The notes beneath the pieces were generated by a model. That model saw only the letters and a list, made by a program, of their open reading frames with translations. It did no database searches and was not told the DNA's origin. 64,000 nt of DNA from Larkinella bovis (lineage in GTDB: Bacteria > Bacteroidota > Bacteroidia > Cytophagales > Spirosomataceae): NCBI RefSeq assembly GCF_042655385.1, contig NZ_JBHSMA010000002.1, positions 496,001-560,000 of the forward strand, read 5' to 3'. Of this stretch, positions 16,746 to 25,737 are shown piece after piece. How positions within the stretch are numbered: position 1 is the stretch's first letter; the number at the start of each line of letters is the position of its first letter. A program made the translations under genes and the position numbers.

Positions 16746-17828
16746 ATGAAGATTTTCTGCTTAGTTAACCAGAAACCCAACCTTAAAGGACCCATCCTGT
16801 TTTTGGCCGTGTTGACGCCATTGATATTGCTGGGGACTGTCGGTAAAGCACAAGATCCGCCAGCAAAACCGATGAAACCGGTTTCAATCATTCTGGATAC
16901 CGATATGGGAGCCGATTATGATGATGCGGGCGCGTTGGCAACCTTGCATGCGTTGGAAGATCTTGGCGAGGCCAGAATCCTAGCGGTTGGCGCGTCCAAT
17001 CAGTTGCCTTATTCCGTTCCGCTGATCGAGGTCATTAACCGGTATTACGGAAAACCGGCGATTCCGGTTGGGGCCGTCAAGGGCAAAGCCGCCACGATCG
17101 ATACCTGGCATAAGGGGGAAAAATGGACCCACGAACTTCCGATTCACTATTTTCATGCCGTGCCGACCACCCGGGATGCCCCGGATGCGATAACCGTATT
17201 CCGCTCGGTCCTGGCCGCGCAACCCGATCAAAGTGTGGTGCTGGTTACGATTGGATTCTTTACGAATCTCGGCCATTTACTGGATTCGCCACCGGACAAA
17301 TTCAGTCCCCTGACGGGCAAACAGCTGGTTCAGAAGAAAGTGGTTCGCGTGGTTTCGATGGCGGGGAAATTTCCGTCGGGGAAGGAGACAAACGTCATCG
17401 TGGACCCGGAAAACGCCCGGAAAGTATTCGCGGAATGGCCCGGCGAGATGGTCATCAGTGGCTACGAAATCGGTCGTTTTGTCCGCACCGGCGACCGGCT
17501 TATTCAGATGCCCGTAACCAAAAACCCGGTTAAGGATGCGTACGCCATGTCCATCGCGCAGGATAAGCTGGAGACCGATAATAGCCGGTATGAACCGGGC
17601 GGGAGGGCCAGCTATGATCAGACCGCCGTTCTGGCCGCCGTACGCACCCCGGAGACCTATTTTGGGTTGGAACGGGGAACGTTTGTCGTCCAGAACGATG
17701 GCAGCAATACGTGGCACCCGAACGCAACCGGAACGCACTGGCGATTGCTGGAAAAAACGAAACCGCAGGCGCTGGCGGGCGTCATCGAGGACTTGATGAT
17801 GAAAGCGCCGGCCAGCAGGAATCCCTGA
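16746..17828 (+). CDS. Exported nucleoside hydrolase-like protein
   Basis: The 360-residue protein has a basic N-terminus and one hydrophobic stretch (PILFLAVLTPLILLGTVGKAQ), then the inosine/uridine-preferring nucleoside hydrolase fold. The calcium-binding motif DTDMGADYDDAGAL is intact at about residues 50-63. The Asn of the ETNVIVDPENARKVF segment is also kept. The C-terminal motif usually written HDP-like reads YDQTAVL, so the general-acid His is replaced by Tyr, and substrate choice or activity may differ. It would release ribose from nucleosides outside the cytoplasm. Confidence 0.82.
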   Translation: MKIFCLVNQKPNLKGPILFLAVLTPLILLGTVGKAQDPPAKPMKPVSIILDTDMGADYDDAGALATLHALEDLGEARILAVGASNQLPYSVPLIEVINRYYGKPAIPVGAVKGKAATIDTWHKGEKWTHELPIHYFHAVPTTRDAPDAITVFRSVLAAQPDQSVVLVTIGFFTNLGHLLDSPPDKFSPLTGKQLVQKKVVRVVSMAGKFPSGKETNVIVDPENARKVFAEWPGEMVISGYEIGRFVRTGDRLIQMPVTKNPVKDAYAMSIAQDKLETDNSRYEPGGRASYDQTAVLAAVRTPETYFGLERGTFVVQNDGSNTWHPNATGTHWRLLEKTKPQALAGVIEDLMMKAPASRNP

Positions 17829-17838
17829 TCCCGTCGCT

Positions 17839-20595
17839 TTATTCGCTGCGTAGACTTTTCACCGGATTGACCAGCGCAGCTTTGATGGTTTGAAAGCTGA
17901 CGGTTGCCAGCGCTATCAGAATGGCCGCCAGCCCGACGCCGGTAAACACCCAGAGGCTGATCGGAATGCGTTCGCGGTAATTGCTCAGCCAGGTGGTCAT
18001 TAACAGCCAGGCGAGCGGCATCGCAATCAGCAGGGAAATGAGCACCAGTTTGACGAAATCCCGCGACAGGACCACGATGATGTTCGGAATGCTGGCCCCC
18101 ATCACCTTCCGGATCCCGATTTCTTTCGTCCGCTGCTCAATCACCATCCTGGCGACGGCAAACAGCCCCAGACAGGACAACAGAATGGCAACGCCCGACG
18201 CCAGGCTGCAAATCTGGGCCATTCGTTCTTCGTTCTGGTACCAGGCATCGACGTTTTCGTCCAGGTAAGTCGCAAGAAATTCCGACTGCGGAGCCACTTC
18301 CTGCCAGGCGGTTTTCAGTTTCTCCATTGCGCCCGCCAGGCTTTGCGGAGTAACCCGGACAAAAATGTAGTGGATCGTTTCCGAATTCGAAAGGTGCAGG
18401 GTGATGGGTTTGGCCTGGTCGGATAACGAATACAGCTGAAAATCCGGGATGACGCCAATAACCTGGGATTTGGTTCCTGTCGTATCGCCATCGTCGCCAA
18501 GCAGCAGGCCAACCGGGTTCTTTTCGCCCAGTAGTTTTGCCATGCTGGCCGTTATAATCACCCGGTTGACTGAATCCGTGGCATACAGCCGACTGAAGTC
18601 TCGGCCCGAAATGGGTTTGATATTCAGGGTTTTTAGGTAGTCATAGTCGATGAGGAGCCAGTCGGTTGAGACCTCTTTGCCCTTGTACGTATAGCCGATG
18701 GTTGTTCGGGAGCTGACGCGGTCCCGGCCCCGGCCAATGTTGACGCTGGTTCCGGTGATGGCCAGAACCGACGGATCGTTGGCCAGCTTATTCCGCAGGC
18801 GACCGAGTACCTGACGACCGTCCACCTGGTTACCCACCGGAATGCTGATTACCTGTTCCTTTTCAAAACCGAGGGGGCGGGAACGGAGATAATCGACCTG
18901 CTGGGCCGCGATAATCGTGCAGCAGGCCAGCAGGCAGGATAAGGTAAATTGTGTCACAATCAGCGAATTGCGCAGGATGCCCGGCCGCTTCAGCGAAACT
19001 TTCCCTTTCAGTACTTCCACGGTGTTGAACTTGGTCATCTGCCAGGCCGGATACCCCCCGGCGACCAGGGTGACAAGCCCGAACACGGCCAGAATCAGCG
19101 CCATAAAACCGGGTTTAAATACGGCTTCGAGCCGAAGCCGGGCGTCGAACGTTGCATTGAACTGGGGTAACAGCAGGTAGGCCAGGACTAATCCCAGTAA
19201 AAAACCGATCAGGCAGATCACGGTCGATTCGCCCCAGATCTGGACGAAAAGCTGATTTTTAAGCGCTCCGAGCGCCTTCCGGACGCCAACCTCGCGGGCA
19301 CGGGTGAACGATCGGGCGATGCTGAGGTTGATGAAGTTGCTGCAGGCAATCAGCAAAATAAAGAACCCAATGCCCAGCAGGGTATACACCAGGGCAATGG
19401 GCACCCCCCGGCCGTTGCTGATCTCCCGGTCGAAATGGATATCGGCCAGTTTCTGCAACCGCACCGCAAAGACATCACCCCGCTGATCGGGCTGGGCACC
19501 TTTCTTGTTGAGTTCCTCCAGTGTGCCGGGAAAATACTTGGCGGCAAATGGTTTCAGGCGGTTTTCAAACGTAGCCTGATCGACCTGGGGCGATAGTTTG
19601 AGGTAAACCGGATAAAAGTAGGCATTCCAGTCGGTTTTGGCTTCCTGGTAATTGGGTGCCGTCTCGATCCGCACGAGGGCATCGTACTGAATGGTGGAGT
19701 TGTTGATGGGCGCATCGCCGATGACGCCCGTCACGACGTACTGCTTCTGGCTGCCGATACTTCCCACCAGTACGGTTTTGCCCATCGGGTCGGCCGCACC
19801 AAACAGCGTCTGGGCCATCGTCTCGTTGATGACGATGCTGCTCAGGTCCCGCAGCGCCAGCTCGCGGTTGCCTTTCAGGAGCGGAAACGAAAAGACCTTG
19901 AAAAAATCCGGGTTGGTATGGACCACCAGTTTGTCGAAATACTTCTGGTTGACTTCCACCAGGCTTTTCCGGCCGCTCATAATGCAGGTGGCCGCTTCGA
20001 CTTCCGGGAAACTGGATTTAAGGGCGGGCAGAAACGGAAGCGGCACGGCCCCGTTGCGGGTCGTTTTGTCGGAGTGGTTGGCAAACAGATACGGCTGGAA
20101 AATCCGGTCGCCATCGGCGTGGAACGAATCGTAGGTCAGTTGCAGGTACGACGTCAGGAAGAGAAAAACGCAGATGCAGAACGCTACGGCCAGCCCAACC
20201 ACATTGATGGCGGCATAGCCTTTGCTTTTCCAGAGGGTACGGAAGGCAATTTTCAGGTAATTACGAAGCATGTCGGGGTGCAGAAAAAAAGGTGGTTGTT
20301 CGTGGGTTACGGGGTATCGATGAGCGGTTTTTGAAACCGGACCGGTTGCGGTTTTCGTCAGGCTGGTTGCTTTTCGTTTCAGAAAATACGGTCGGCAGAA
20401 TTTGATCACCTCCAGCGCGTAAAACCGCCGGGCTTGGGCAATTCCGACCGTATCGACCTGATCGGCAAACTGTTCGTGCAGATCCCCCAGCAGTTCTTCC
20501 AGCAGGCAGGGCGGACAGAACCACTTCAGCAGGCGGTCGGCCCAGGGCGGAGGAACCGGCGGTCTGGTCGGCTGGGAGGAAGGCGGCTTTTTCAT
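17839..20595 (-). CDS. MacB-like ABC permease with N-terminal prefix domain
   Basis: The 918-residue protein starts with a permease prefix domain type 2 (PPPWADRLLKWFCPPCLLEELLGDLHEQF, residues 15-90). It then has two MacB periplasmic core domains and two FtsX four-helix units (helices near 115-140, 400-560 and 790-910). The final FtsX unit carries TKEIGIRKVMGAS. No ATPase gene is adjacent, so the nucleotide-binding subunit must be encoded elsewhere. The gene starts 3 bp after the PadR gene and is surely co-transcribed with it. Homologues with this layout are numerous in Cytophagales and their substrates are mostly unknown. Confidence 0.92.
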   Translation of the reverse strand: MKKPPSSQPTRPPVPPPWADRLLKWFCPPCLLEELLGDLHEQFADQVDTVGIAQARRFYALEVIKFCRPYFLKRKATSLTKTATGPVSKTAHRYPVTHEQPPFFLHPDMLRNYLKIAFRTLWKSKGYAAINVVGLAVAFCICVFLFLTSYLQLTYDSFHADGDRIFQPYLFANHSDKTTRNGAVPLPFLPALKSSFPEVEAATCIMSGRKSLVEVNQKYFDKLVVHTNPDFFKVFSFPLLKGNRELALRDLSSIVINETMAQTLFGAADPMGKTVLVGSIGSQKQYVVTGVIGDAPINNSTIQYDALVRIETAPNYQEAKTDWNAYFYPVYLKLSPQVDQATFENRLKPFAAKYFPGTLEELNKKGAQPDQRGDVFAVRLQKLADIHFDREISNGRGVPIALVYTLLGIGFFILLIACSNFINLSIARSFTRAREVGVRKALGALKNQLFVQIWGESTVICLIGFLLGLVLAYLLLPQFNATFDARLRLEAVFKPGFMALILAVFGLVTLVAGGYPAWQMTKFNTVEVLKGKVSLKRPGILRNSLIVTQFTLSCLLACCTIIAAQQVDYLRSRPLGFEKEQVISIPVGNQVDGRQVLGRLRNKLANDPSVLAITGTSVNIGRGRDRVSSRTTIGYTYKGKEVSTDWLLIDYDYLKTLNIKPISGRDFSRLYATDSVNRVIITASMAKLLGEKNPVGLLLGDDGDTTGTKSQVIGVIPDFQLYSLSDQAKPITLHLSNSETIHYIFVRVTPQSLAGAMEKLKTAWQEVAPQSEFLATYLDENVDAWYQNEERMAQICSLASGVAILLSCLGLFAVARMVIEQRTKEIGIRKVMGASIPNIIVVLSRDFVKLVLISLLIAMPLAWLLMTTWLSNYRERIPISLWVFTGVGLAAILIALATVSFQTIKAALVNPVKSLRSE

Positions 20596-20598
20596 GGT

Positions 20599-20925
20599 CT
20601 ACGATAGGGCAGGGTTTGGAATGGCTTCCCAGAGTTCGTTGCGGACCTGGCGCATTTCGTGGAGGGTTTGTTTACCGGATGCGGTAATTTGGAACAGGCG
20701 TTTCCGTCGCCCTCCCCGGGCCGCCGTAGCGCCCCCCAGTTCCGAGCGGACGAAGCCTTTCTCCTCCAGCCGGTAGAGTGCAATATGCACTCCGCTGAGA
20801 CTGATGGTGCGGTCGGTGCGGTTTTTCAGTTCTGCCGCAATCGTAACGCCGTAGGCACCGCCCTCCAGCACGGCCACCGTCAGTAATACCAGTTCTTCAA
20901 ATTCACCTAAATACGGTCTTCCCAT
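20599..20925 (-). CDS. PadR family transcriptional regulator
   Basis: The 108-residue protein is a PadR winged-helix regulator: FEELVLLTVAVLEGGAYGVTIAAELK, then SLSGVHIALYRLEEKGFVRSELG, the wing with GGRRKRLFQITASGKQTL, and a short C-terminal dimer helix. The frame extends upstream to 21063, but the domain starts right after the ATG at 20925. It lies 3 bp upstream of the prefix-domain permease, and this pair recurs throughout Bacteroidota. It probably represses its own operon through the palindromic site at 21034-21071. Confidence 0.92.
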   Translation of the reverse strand: MGRPYLGEFEELVLLTVAVLEGGAYGVTIAAELKNRTDRTISLSGVHIALYRLEEKGFVRSELGGATAARGGRRKRLFQITASGKQTLHEMRQVRNELWEAIPNPALS

Positions 20926-21033
20926 TCCCTGAGTTATTTGCTTATTATTTGCTAAACAAATGCCTTGCCAAAGTACAGCGACCGCCTTTGGGAGGCCGCC
21001 AGGGCAGTTTTCAGGAGGTTGGGCGGGATGGAT

Positions 21034-21071
21034 TGTCCAGAAACGGACAACCGGTTGTACCATTCTGGACA
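21034..21071. promoter_or_regulatory. Nested palindrome upstream of padR, candidate operator
   Basis: TGTCCAGAA (21034-21042) and TTCTGGACA (21063-21071) are perfect inverted arms placed symmetrically around the 12-bp palindrome ACAACCGGTTGT (21047-21058), with 4-bp spacers on both sides. It can also be read as two tandem sites, TTGTCC-N6-GGACAA and an imperfect copy. It lies 109-146 bp upstream of the PadR start. Confidence 0.6.
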
Positions 21072-21185
21072 GTTGAAAACGGGAGTGCGGGGGAGAAAGA
21101 TTGCCTATCGTTTAGCGGATACTTTGTTCCGTCAGGAACGATTTCATGATTGGGAAAGGGGTTGGCTGGCGCGGATCGGACGACG

Positions 21186-21980
21186 TTATAAAACGATTCC
21201 ATCCGGATGCTGGGCGATTTCCGGAACCGGTTTTTCCGCCGGTAGCGTTTGGGGACGACTATCCTGAAGCCGGGCAATTTCGATCAGTTCGCCCTCGTTG
21301 AATCGCTTTTTGGTCAGAAAACCGGCTAACGAATGCACCGAATCGTCCAGCGCGCGGAGAATGGATGGGCGGTTGAGGGAAACCGGCTGCGGTTTTTGAT
21401 GATTTCGTTTGACGTAATAGTGGCTCTGGCAAGCAAAATAACCGTCGAACCGATCGTCACGTTGCCGATGCGCCGGTGGCGTGCTGTGCAACCGGCAACG
21501 GGTGTGTTTGAGGAGTTGCAGCCTGCCATCGTACAAAACCTGGTAATACACCCGGTTTCGGCGGGCTTTCAGGCTGACAAAACGGGTTCCATTCAGGGTG
21601 AACGCAGCCGGTAAAACCGGGTGTTCCAGCGGACTGTTTTCAAACCGGCTCAGTAAGCGGTTCGTTGTCAGGTCATACGCGAGCTGGCAGGAAATACGCT
21701 GATTGGTATAATCCAGTTCCAGGGTGCCGTTCTGCCAAACCGGGTACGAAAAATAGGGGCTGCCCAGGTAAGCGACCGGTGAGGAAATACCCGAATTGAA
21801 ATCGGGGCGGTTCTGGAGAAAAGAGCCTGCCTGCGCCCTCTCCTGACAAACCGTAATAAGGCGGCCCTGGTCGTCGCGGGAAACGACACATTGGCTATAG
21901 CCAACGAATTGTGTCAGGAGCAATAAGCCGGTCGTCATCAGGCTGTGACGGCCGGCCTTCGGTTTCAACATGTCATCCAT
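21186..21980 (-). CDS. Secreted protein of unknown function
   Basis: The protein of about 264 residues has a signal peptide (SLMTTGLLLLTQFVGYSQ) and a mature part with no domain I recognise. It contains repeated short beta strands (VWQNGTLELDYTNQRISCQLAYDLTTNRLLSRFENSP) resembling a propeller or sandwich, a Cys-containing FACQSHYYVKRNH stretch and a C-terminal region ending in HPDGIVL. ATGs at 21980 and 21971 are both possible starts; a non-canonical extension to 22034 is unlikely. It is monocistronic and lies upstream of padR on the same strand. Confidence 0.7.
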   Translation of the reverse strand: MDDMLKPKAGRHSLMTTGLLLLTQFVGYSQCVVSRDDQGRLITVCQERAQAGSFLQNRPDFNSGISSPVAYLGSPYFSYPVWQNGTLELDYTNQRISCQLAYDLTTNRLLSRFENSPLEHPVLPAAFTLNGTRFVSLKARRNRVYYQVLYDGRLQLLKHTRCRLHSTPPAHRQRDDRFDGYFACQSHYYVKRNHQKPQPVSLNRPSILRALDDSVHSLAGFLTKKRFNEGELIEIARLQDSRPQTLPAEKPVPEIAQHPDGIVL

Positions 21981-22179
21981 AGTTGTTGTTTTTAACCCGA
22001 CGAAAAACGGTAAACCAAGGTAATGCTTTGCCAATCAGTGAGCTATCCCGCAGGTCAGGGGATTTTTGGTCTTGCTAAAGAAGCTGAACATATTGGGGTG
22101 AATCGGGTTTATCCACCAATTAAAAACTACTGGCAGGCTTTAAAAAGCCGCAGCGGTTGCAAACTAAACAAATCATGTC

Positions 22180-22485
22180 ATGGCACGAGGGGATAAATCG
22201 GCTTATACCGACAAGCAGAAACGGCAAGCCGAACACATTGAGGAAAGTTACGAAGACCGGGGTGTATCTACCGAAGAAGCGGAGCGCCGGGCCTGGGCGA
22301 CCGTGAACAAAACGTCGGGTGGGGGAAAGAAAAGTGGGTCAGGACGCGGGAAACCCGAAAACCGGGAGCCTGAGCAGAAGGGTGGCCAGAAGGGGGGAGC
22401 AGCCTCAGCTTCACGGAGTGCAGAAGAACGATCCGCTTCCGCCAAAAAAGCAGCCGCTACCCGGAAGAAAAACGCAGCGCAATAG
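22180..22485 (+). CDS. KGG-rich small basic protein (plasmid-stabilisation-like)
   Basis: The 101-residue protein matches a family often labelled plasmid stabilization protein. It starts MARGDKSAYTDKQKRQAEHIEESY, continues with RGVSTEEAERRAWATVNKTSGGGKKSGSG, and ends in a low-complexity tail rich in Lys, Ala, Gly and Ser. The N-terminal half is a short helical domain; the tail is probably disordered and DNA-binding, like histone H1-like proteins. The name is historical and there is no plasmid context here. A palindrome GGCTTTAAAAAGCC lies near 22136-22149 upstream. Confidence 0.8.
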   Translation: MARGDKSAYTDKQKRQAEHIEESYEDRGVSTEEAERRAWATVNKTSGGGKKSGSGRGKPENREPEQKGGQKGGAASASRSAEERSASAKKAAATRKKNAAQ

Positions 22486-22489
22486 TGGG

Positions 22490-22676
22490 GGATGGGCTGG
22501 ATACTAGATGCTGGATACTAGATACTGGATGGCTGATTGACGCTGGTTTGAGTTGTTGTCAGGTAATCGTTTACTTGCACCCTTTTATCCATCCAGTATC
22601 CAGTCCATCCAGCATCCAGTCCATCTAGTATCCAGCATCCAGGCCATTTAGTATCCAGCATCCCGCCCATCCAGCA
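22490..22676. repeat. Inverted array of stuttered CTGGATACTAG/ATCCAG words
   Basis: The left arm (22490-22534) repeats CTGGATACTAGAT-type words three times. The right arm (about 22588-22676) holds roughly eight reverse-complement words (ATCCAGTATCCAG, ATCCAGCATCCAG). Together they can fold into a long imperfect hairpin between convergent genes. The right arm runs into the end of the histidine kinase gene and supplies its stop codon (22648-22650). Confidence 0.8.
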
Positions 22677-23760
22677 GGGGCAGCCGCACGGTAAACAGGG
22701 CCTCCGATTCCTCGACAACGGGTTGCGGGAGTTTTAGCATCTGGTATTTGGCAACGATGTTGGTCAGGCCGACGCCATTGGACATGATGTGGGTCACTTT
22801 GCGTTGTAACGTATTCTGAACGACCAGGCGGTGCTGTTCATCAATCCCGATCTGGATCGTGAGCGGCTTCCGGGGCGCCACCACATTGTGTTTGACGGCA
22901 TTTTCGATCAGCAATTGCAGCGTCAGCGGGGGCAACTGGCAGTTCAGGTAACGATCATCGACCGCAATCGTCAGGTTTAACCCGGTCCCGTAGCGGGTTT
23001 GCAGCAAATGGTAATACGAATCGATAAACCGCAACTCCGTTTCCATGGTGGTCAACTGCTGTTCGTTAGCCCGCAGGACGTACCGGTAGACGCCACTTAG
23101 CTTGTCTACAAACTGTTCGGCCTGTTTCGGGTCTTCGCTAATCAGCGAGGAGAGTGAATTGAGGGAGTTGAACAGAAAGTGCGGATTAACCTGCTGTTTG
23201 AGCACGTCGAGCTGGCTTTGCAGGTTGGCCACCCGCAGCTTTTCCCGTTCCTGTTCCGAGTGTTCCAGTTGCTGCTGGTAAAGCGCTAAATCCTGCCGGT
23301 GAAAGAGGAGTTCGTAAACCGTCAGGAAGAAGGTGGTGATCAAAGACGCATGAATAATCTCCAGGCCCAGAGCATTCAGGGTGAAAACCGTATTGCCGAA
23401 AGAAAGATGAAACGAACTGCTTAACGGACGGGCATCGGTCAGGAGATCCGGAATGGCCCGGTAGCGGATGGCATCCACCAGCAGCGCAAACGCGGTATTG
23501 GCACTAATACAGAGCACGGACGTGATGACGAGCCGTCGGGCCGTCTTCATCCGTTCGCGCAGCGCCGTCCGGAAGTAGGTGATCACCACCCGGTTCAGAT
23601 GCCAGGTCAGCGCAACGGAAGCAATATCAAGAACAATCAGGGTCCAGGTCGCGCCCGTGAAAGGTTGCTGAAATACGCCATCGATCATCAAGGACAGTCC
23701 ACTCAGAATACTGATACCAACGGCGCGTAACCAGATGTCTTTGAGCGAATAGCTGTTCAT
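22648..23760 (-). CDS. LytS/YehU-type membrane sensor histidine kinase
   Basis: The protein of about 370 residues has four to five N-terminal membrane helices (about 1-150), a coiled coil (YQQQLEHSEQEREKLRVANLQSQLDVLKQQ) and the His_kinase domain. The phospho-acceptor motif is NPHFLFNSLNSLSSL and the ATP site has PPLTLQLLIENAVKHN and NGVGLTNI. These kinases normally pair with LytTR response regulators; none is adjacent, so it is an orphan here. The start at 23760 is the ATG next to the first helix; the frame opens at 23802. The last residues (DGRDAGY) are encoded by the repeat array and look added to the normal end. Confidence 0.88.
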   Translation of the reverse strand: MNSYSLKDIWLRAVGISILSGLSLMIDGVFQQPFTGATWTLIVLDIASVALTWHLNRVVITYFRTALRERMKTARRLVITSVLCISANTAFALLVDAIRYRAIPDLLTDARPLSSSFHLSFGNTVFTLNALGLEIIHASLITTFFLTVYELLFHRQDLALYQQQLEHSEQEREKLRVANLQSQLDVLKQQVNPHFLFNSLNSLSSLISEDPKQAEQFVDKLSGVYRYVLRANEQQLTTMETELRFIDSYYHLLQTRYGTGLNLTIAVDDRYLNCQLPPLTLQLLIENAVKHNVVAPRKPLTIQIGIDEQHRLVVQNTLQRKVTHIMSNGVGLTNIVAKYQMLKLPQPVVEESEALFTVRLPLLDGRDAGY

Positions 23761-23819
23761 CGAATGGAAACGCCCCGGTTTTAAATGGCCTGTTTGAGTC
23801 ACGGTTTGGGTCGCAGAGA

Positions 23820-24050
23820 ATGAACGGTGAAATTAAGCAAATACCAGCGCAAATGCTGGTAACTGACTCGGGAAAATCCCTGATTTCTTTGACCTATGAA
23901 GATCCCGGTGCCCGGCAGGAAGCCCATGCCGACTGGCTGTATTCGACCGTCAACACCTACGGCAAAGCCGTGGATATTGTCTTTGAATCGAAAATGAAAG
24001 AACTGGCCGTGTTGCGGTTGCGCGGTAACCGGTTCACCGCCCGCCCGTGA
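23820..24050 (+). CDS. Small hypothetical protein, 76 residues
   Basis: The gene is divergent from the LytS-type kinase and its end overlaps the 3' end of the PAS kinase gene by 17 bp on the opposite strand. The protein has strand-helix-strand character (KSLISLTYEDPGARQEAHADWLYSTVNTYGKAVDIVFES) and a basic end. It resembles small cytosolic proteins but I recognise no family. Moderate confidence rests on the protein-like composition and free upstream space. Confidence 0.5.
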   Translation: MNGEIKQIPAQMLVTDSGKSLISLTYEDPGARQEAHADWLYSTVNTYGKAVDIVFESKMKELAVLRLRGNRFTARP

Positions 24051-25734
24051 TCCCAGCGTCCAGAGCGGTTTCGGCGGGCAGGTACACCATAAAGGTGCTG
24101 CCTTTGCCGGGCTGACTGCGTACGGTCAGGTAGCCCTGGTGGTTATCGGTGACTTTTTTGCAAATGGCCAGGCCCATTCCGGTCCCTTCGTACTGGCTGT
24201 GGCCGTGCAATCGTTGAAATAACCGGAAAATACGATCCTCAAATTTCTGCTCGAAACCAATGCCGTTATCCGAAATTGAGACAAAAACATACTGTGGAGC
24301 GGCATGCCGGATGGTTACGGGCAACTGGTGGGGCAACAGCACCGAAGTGGTGATTTGAATCTGGGGCGGCTGGTCGGTTTTCGAGAACTTGATGGCGTTG
24401 GATAAGAGATTCTGGAATAGTTGCCGCATTTGCAGCGGATCGCCCTGAATGGCCGGCAGTGCCTGCGCCGTTATGGACGCCCGTTTCTCCTGGATACTGG
24501 TTTCGAGGTCGGTCAGCACTTCGGCGAGAATCTGATTCAGGTCCAGGGGCTCAAACGGCTGTTTCTGCGTCGAAAGCCGGGAGTAGGAGAGCAGGTCTTT
24601 GACCAGCACCTTCATGCGTCCGGCGGCTGCCTGCATCCGGGTAATAATGTCTACTCCGGCGTTATCGAGCTTCGCTGCGTGCTGGTTCACCAGAATTTCG
24701 CCGAAAGCCTGAATTTTTCGCAGCGGTTCCTGCAAATCGTGGGAAGCCACGTAGGCAAACTGACTCAATTCCGCATTGCTGCGGTTAAGTTCGTTGACGG
24801 TAGCCTGCAAATCCCGCTGCGATTGTTCGAGTTTGGCTTTGGCCTGGGCCAATTCTTCTTTTTCCTGCAAGGTTTGACCCATCACCTTTTGGGCGTGAAT
24901 ATCCACGACGAAACCCGTCCAGGCCGCTATTTTACTCGGCTCATTCGGCACCGGAGAGACCGAAAACAGGTGCCATTGGTAATCCTGCGTCATTTGCTTC
25001 CGCAACCGGCACTCATAATGAAAAGGCTGCGCATCGGCGGCCTGCTGGTTCCAGTGTTTCCAGAAATCCGGGTAATCGTCCGGGTGCATGACTTTCGACC
25101 ACCGGGTCTGGTTGAGGGCCTGAATGGAATGGCCCGTAAAGGCCGTGACCCAGGCGTTGGCGTACAGCAGCTGCCCAGCCTGATTGGCGGTGAAAATCAT
25201 CAGCGGCAAGGAGTCCGTGACGCGTTTGTAATGCTGCTCGCTATCCTGCAACCGACCAGCCAACTCCTGCAACTGCTCATTTTTTCGTTTGATCTCGTCG
25301 TAGGGCGATAATGGCTGGTCCGAACTGAACTGGGACCGCCAGAGCGCGATGCGTTCCGCACTGATTTTCCGGGCTATGGGAAGGCTGAAATAAAGCGAAA
25401 TCCGGCTGCCGTTGCCCGTACTGGTGATTTCCAGTTTCTCGACCAGTCGCTGGGCATACAGCAGGGCCTGATTGAGCGGATTGGCAACCGGCAGGTTTTC
25501 GTCTTCAATGGAGGCTACCAGATACTGCCTTTTAGGCGTTGCGATGGCACTGAGCGTGAGCACGGCGCTGGTACCCTGTTCGATGGCATACCGGGCCACC
25601 TCCGAAACCGCCGTGGCGAAGGTGGTCTGAGTCGCGAGCGACAGGCTTGCCAGTTCGCCCAGTTTCATGGTCCGTTTGTGGGCCAGTATCAGGTCCATCT
25701 CGTTGTCGAGCGATACTTTAGCAAGTTCCTCCAT
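24034..25734 (-). CDS. PAS histidine kinase, stressosome output candidate
   Basis: The 566-residue soluble protein has a degenerate GHKL/anti-sigma-like N-terminal domain (1-140) with FATAVSEVARYAIEQG. This is followed by a coiled coil, a PAS domain (about 165-285, SLPLMIFTANQAGQLLYANAWVTAFTGHS), a HisKA dimer domain with YVASHDLQEPLRKI (near 330) and an HATPase domain (QNLLSNAIKFS, SDNGIGF, GTGMGLAICKK). It has no receiver and no membrane helix. It is 3 bp after the RsbX-like phosphatase gene, so it is the last gene of the stressosome operon. This is the position where other bacteria carry the RsbT target. The N-terminal domain may bind the stressosome proteins. Confidence 0.9.
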   Translation of the reverse strand: MEELAKVSLDNEMDLILAHKRTMKLGELASLSLATQTTFATAVSEVARYAIEQGTSAVLTLSAIATPKRQYLVASIEDENLPVANPLNQALLYAQRLVEKLEITSTGNGSRISLYFSLPIARKISAERIALWRSQFSSDQPLSPYDEIKRKNEQLQELAGRLQDSEQHYKRVTDSLPLMIFTANQAGQLLYANAWVTAFTGHSIQALNQTRWSKVMHPDDYPDFWKHWNQQAADAQPFHYECRLRKQMTQDYQWHLFSVSPVPNEPSKIAAWTGFVVDIHAQKVMGQTLQEKEELAQAKAKLEQSQRDLQATVNELNRSNAELSQFAYVASHDLQEPLRKIQAFGEILVNQHAAKLDNAGVDIITRMQAAAGRMKVLVKDLLSYSRLSTQKQPFEPLDLNQILAEVLTDLETSIQEKRASITAQALPAIQGDPLQMRQLFQNLLSNAIKFSKTDQPPQIQITTSVLLPHQLPVTIRHAAPQYVFVSISDNGIGFEQKFEDRIFRLFQRLHGHSQYEGTGMGLAICKKVTDNHQGYLTVRSQPGKGSTFMVYLPAETALDAGITGGR

Positions 25735-25737
25735 GGT

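Noticed and set aside
22490..22676. Repeat array considered as CRISPR or IS ends
   Set aside because: Words are 7-14 bp without unique spacers, and no transposase or cas gene is near.
24421..25311. 296-codon plus-strand frame opposite the PAS kinase
   Set aside because: The kinase motifs are intact on the minus strand; this is a shadow.
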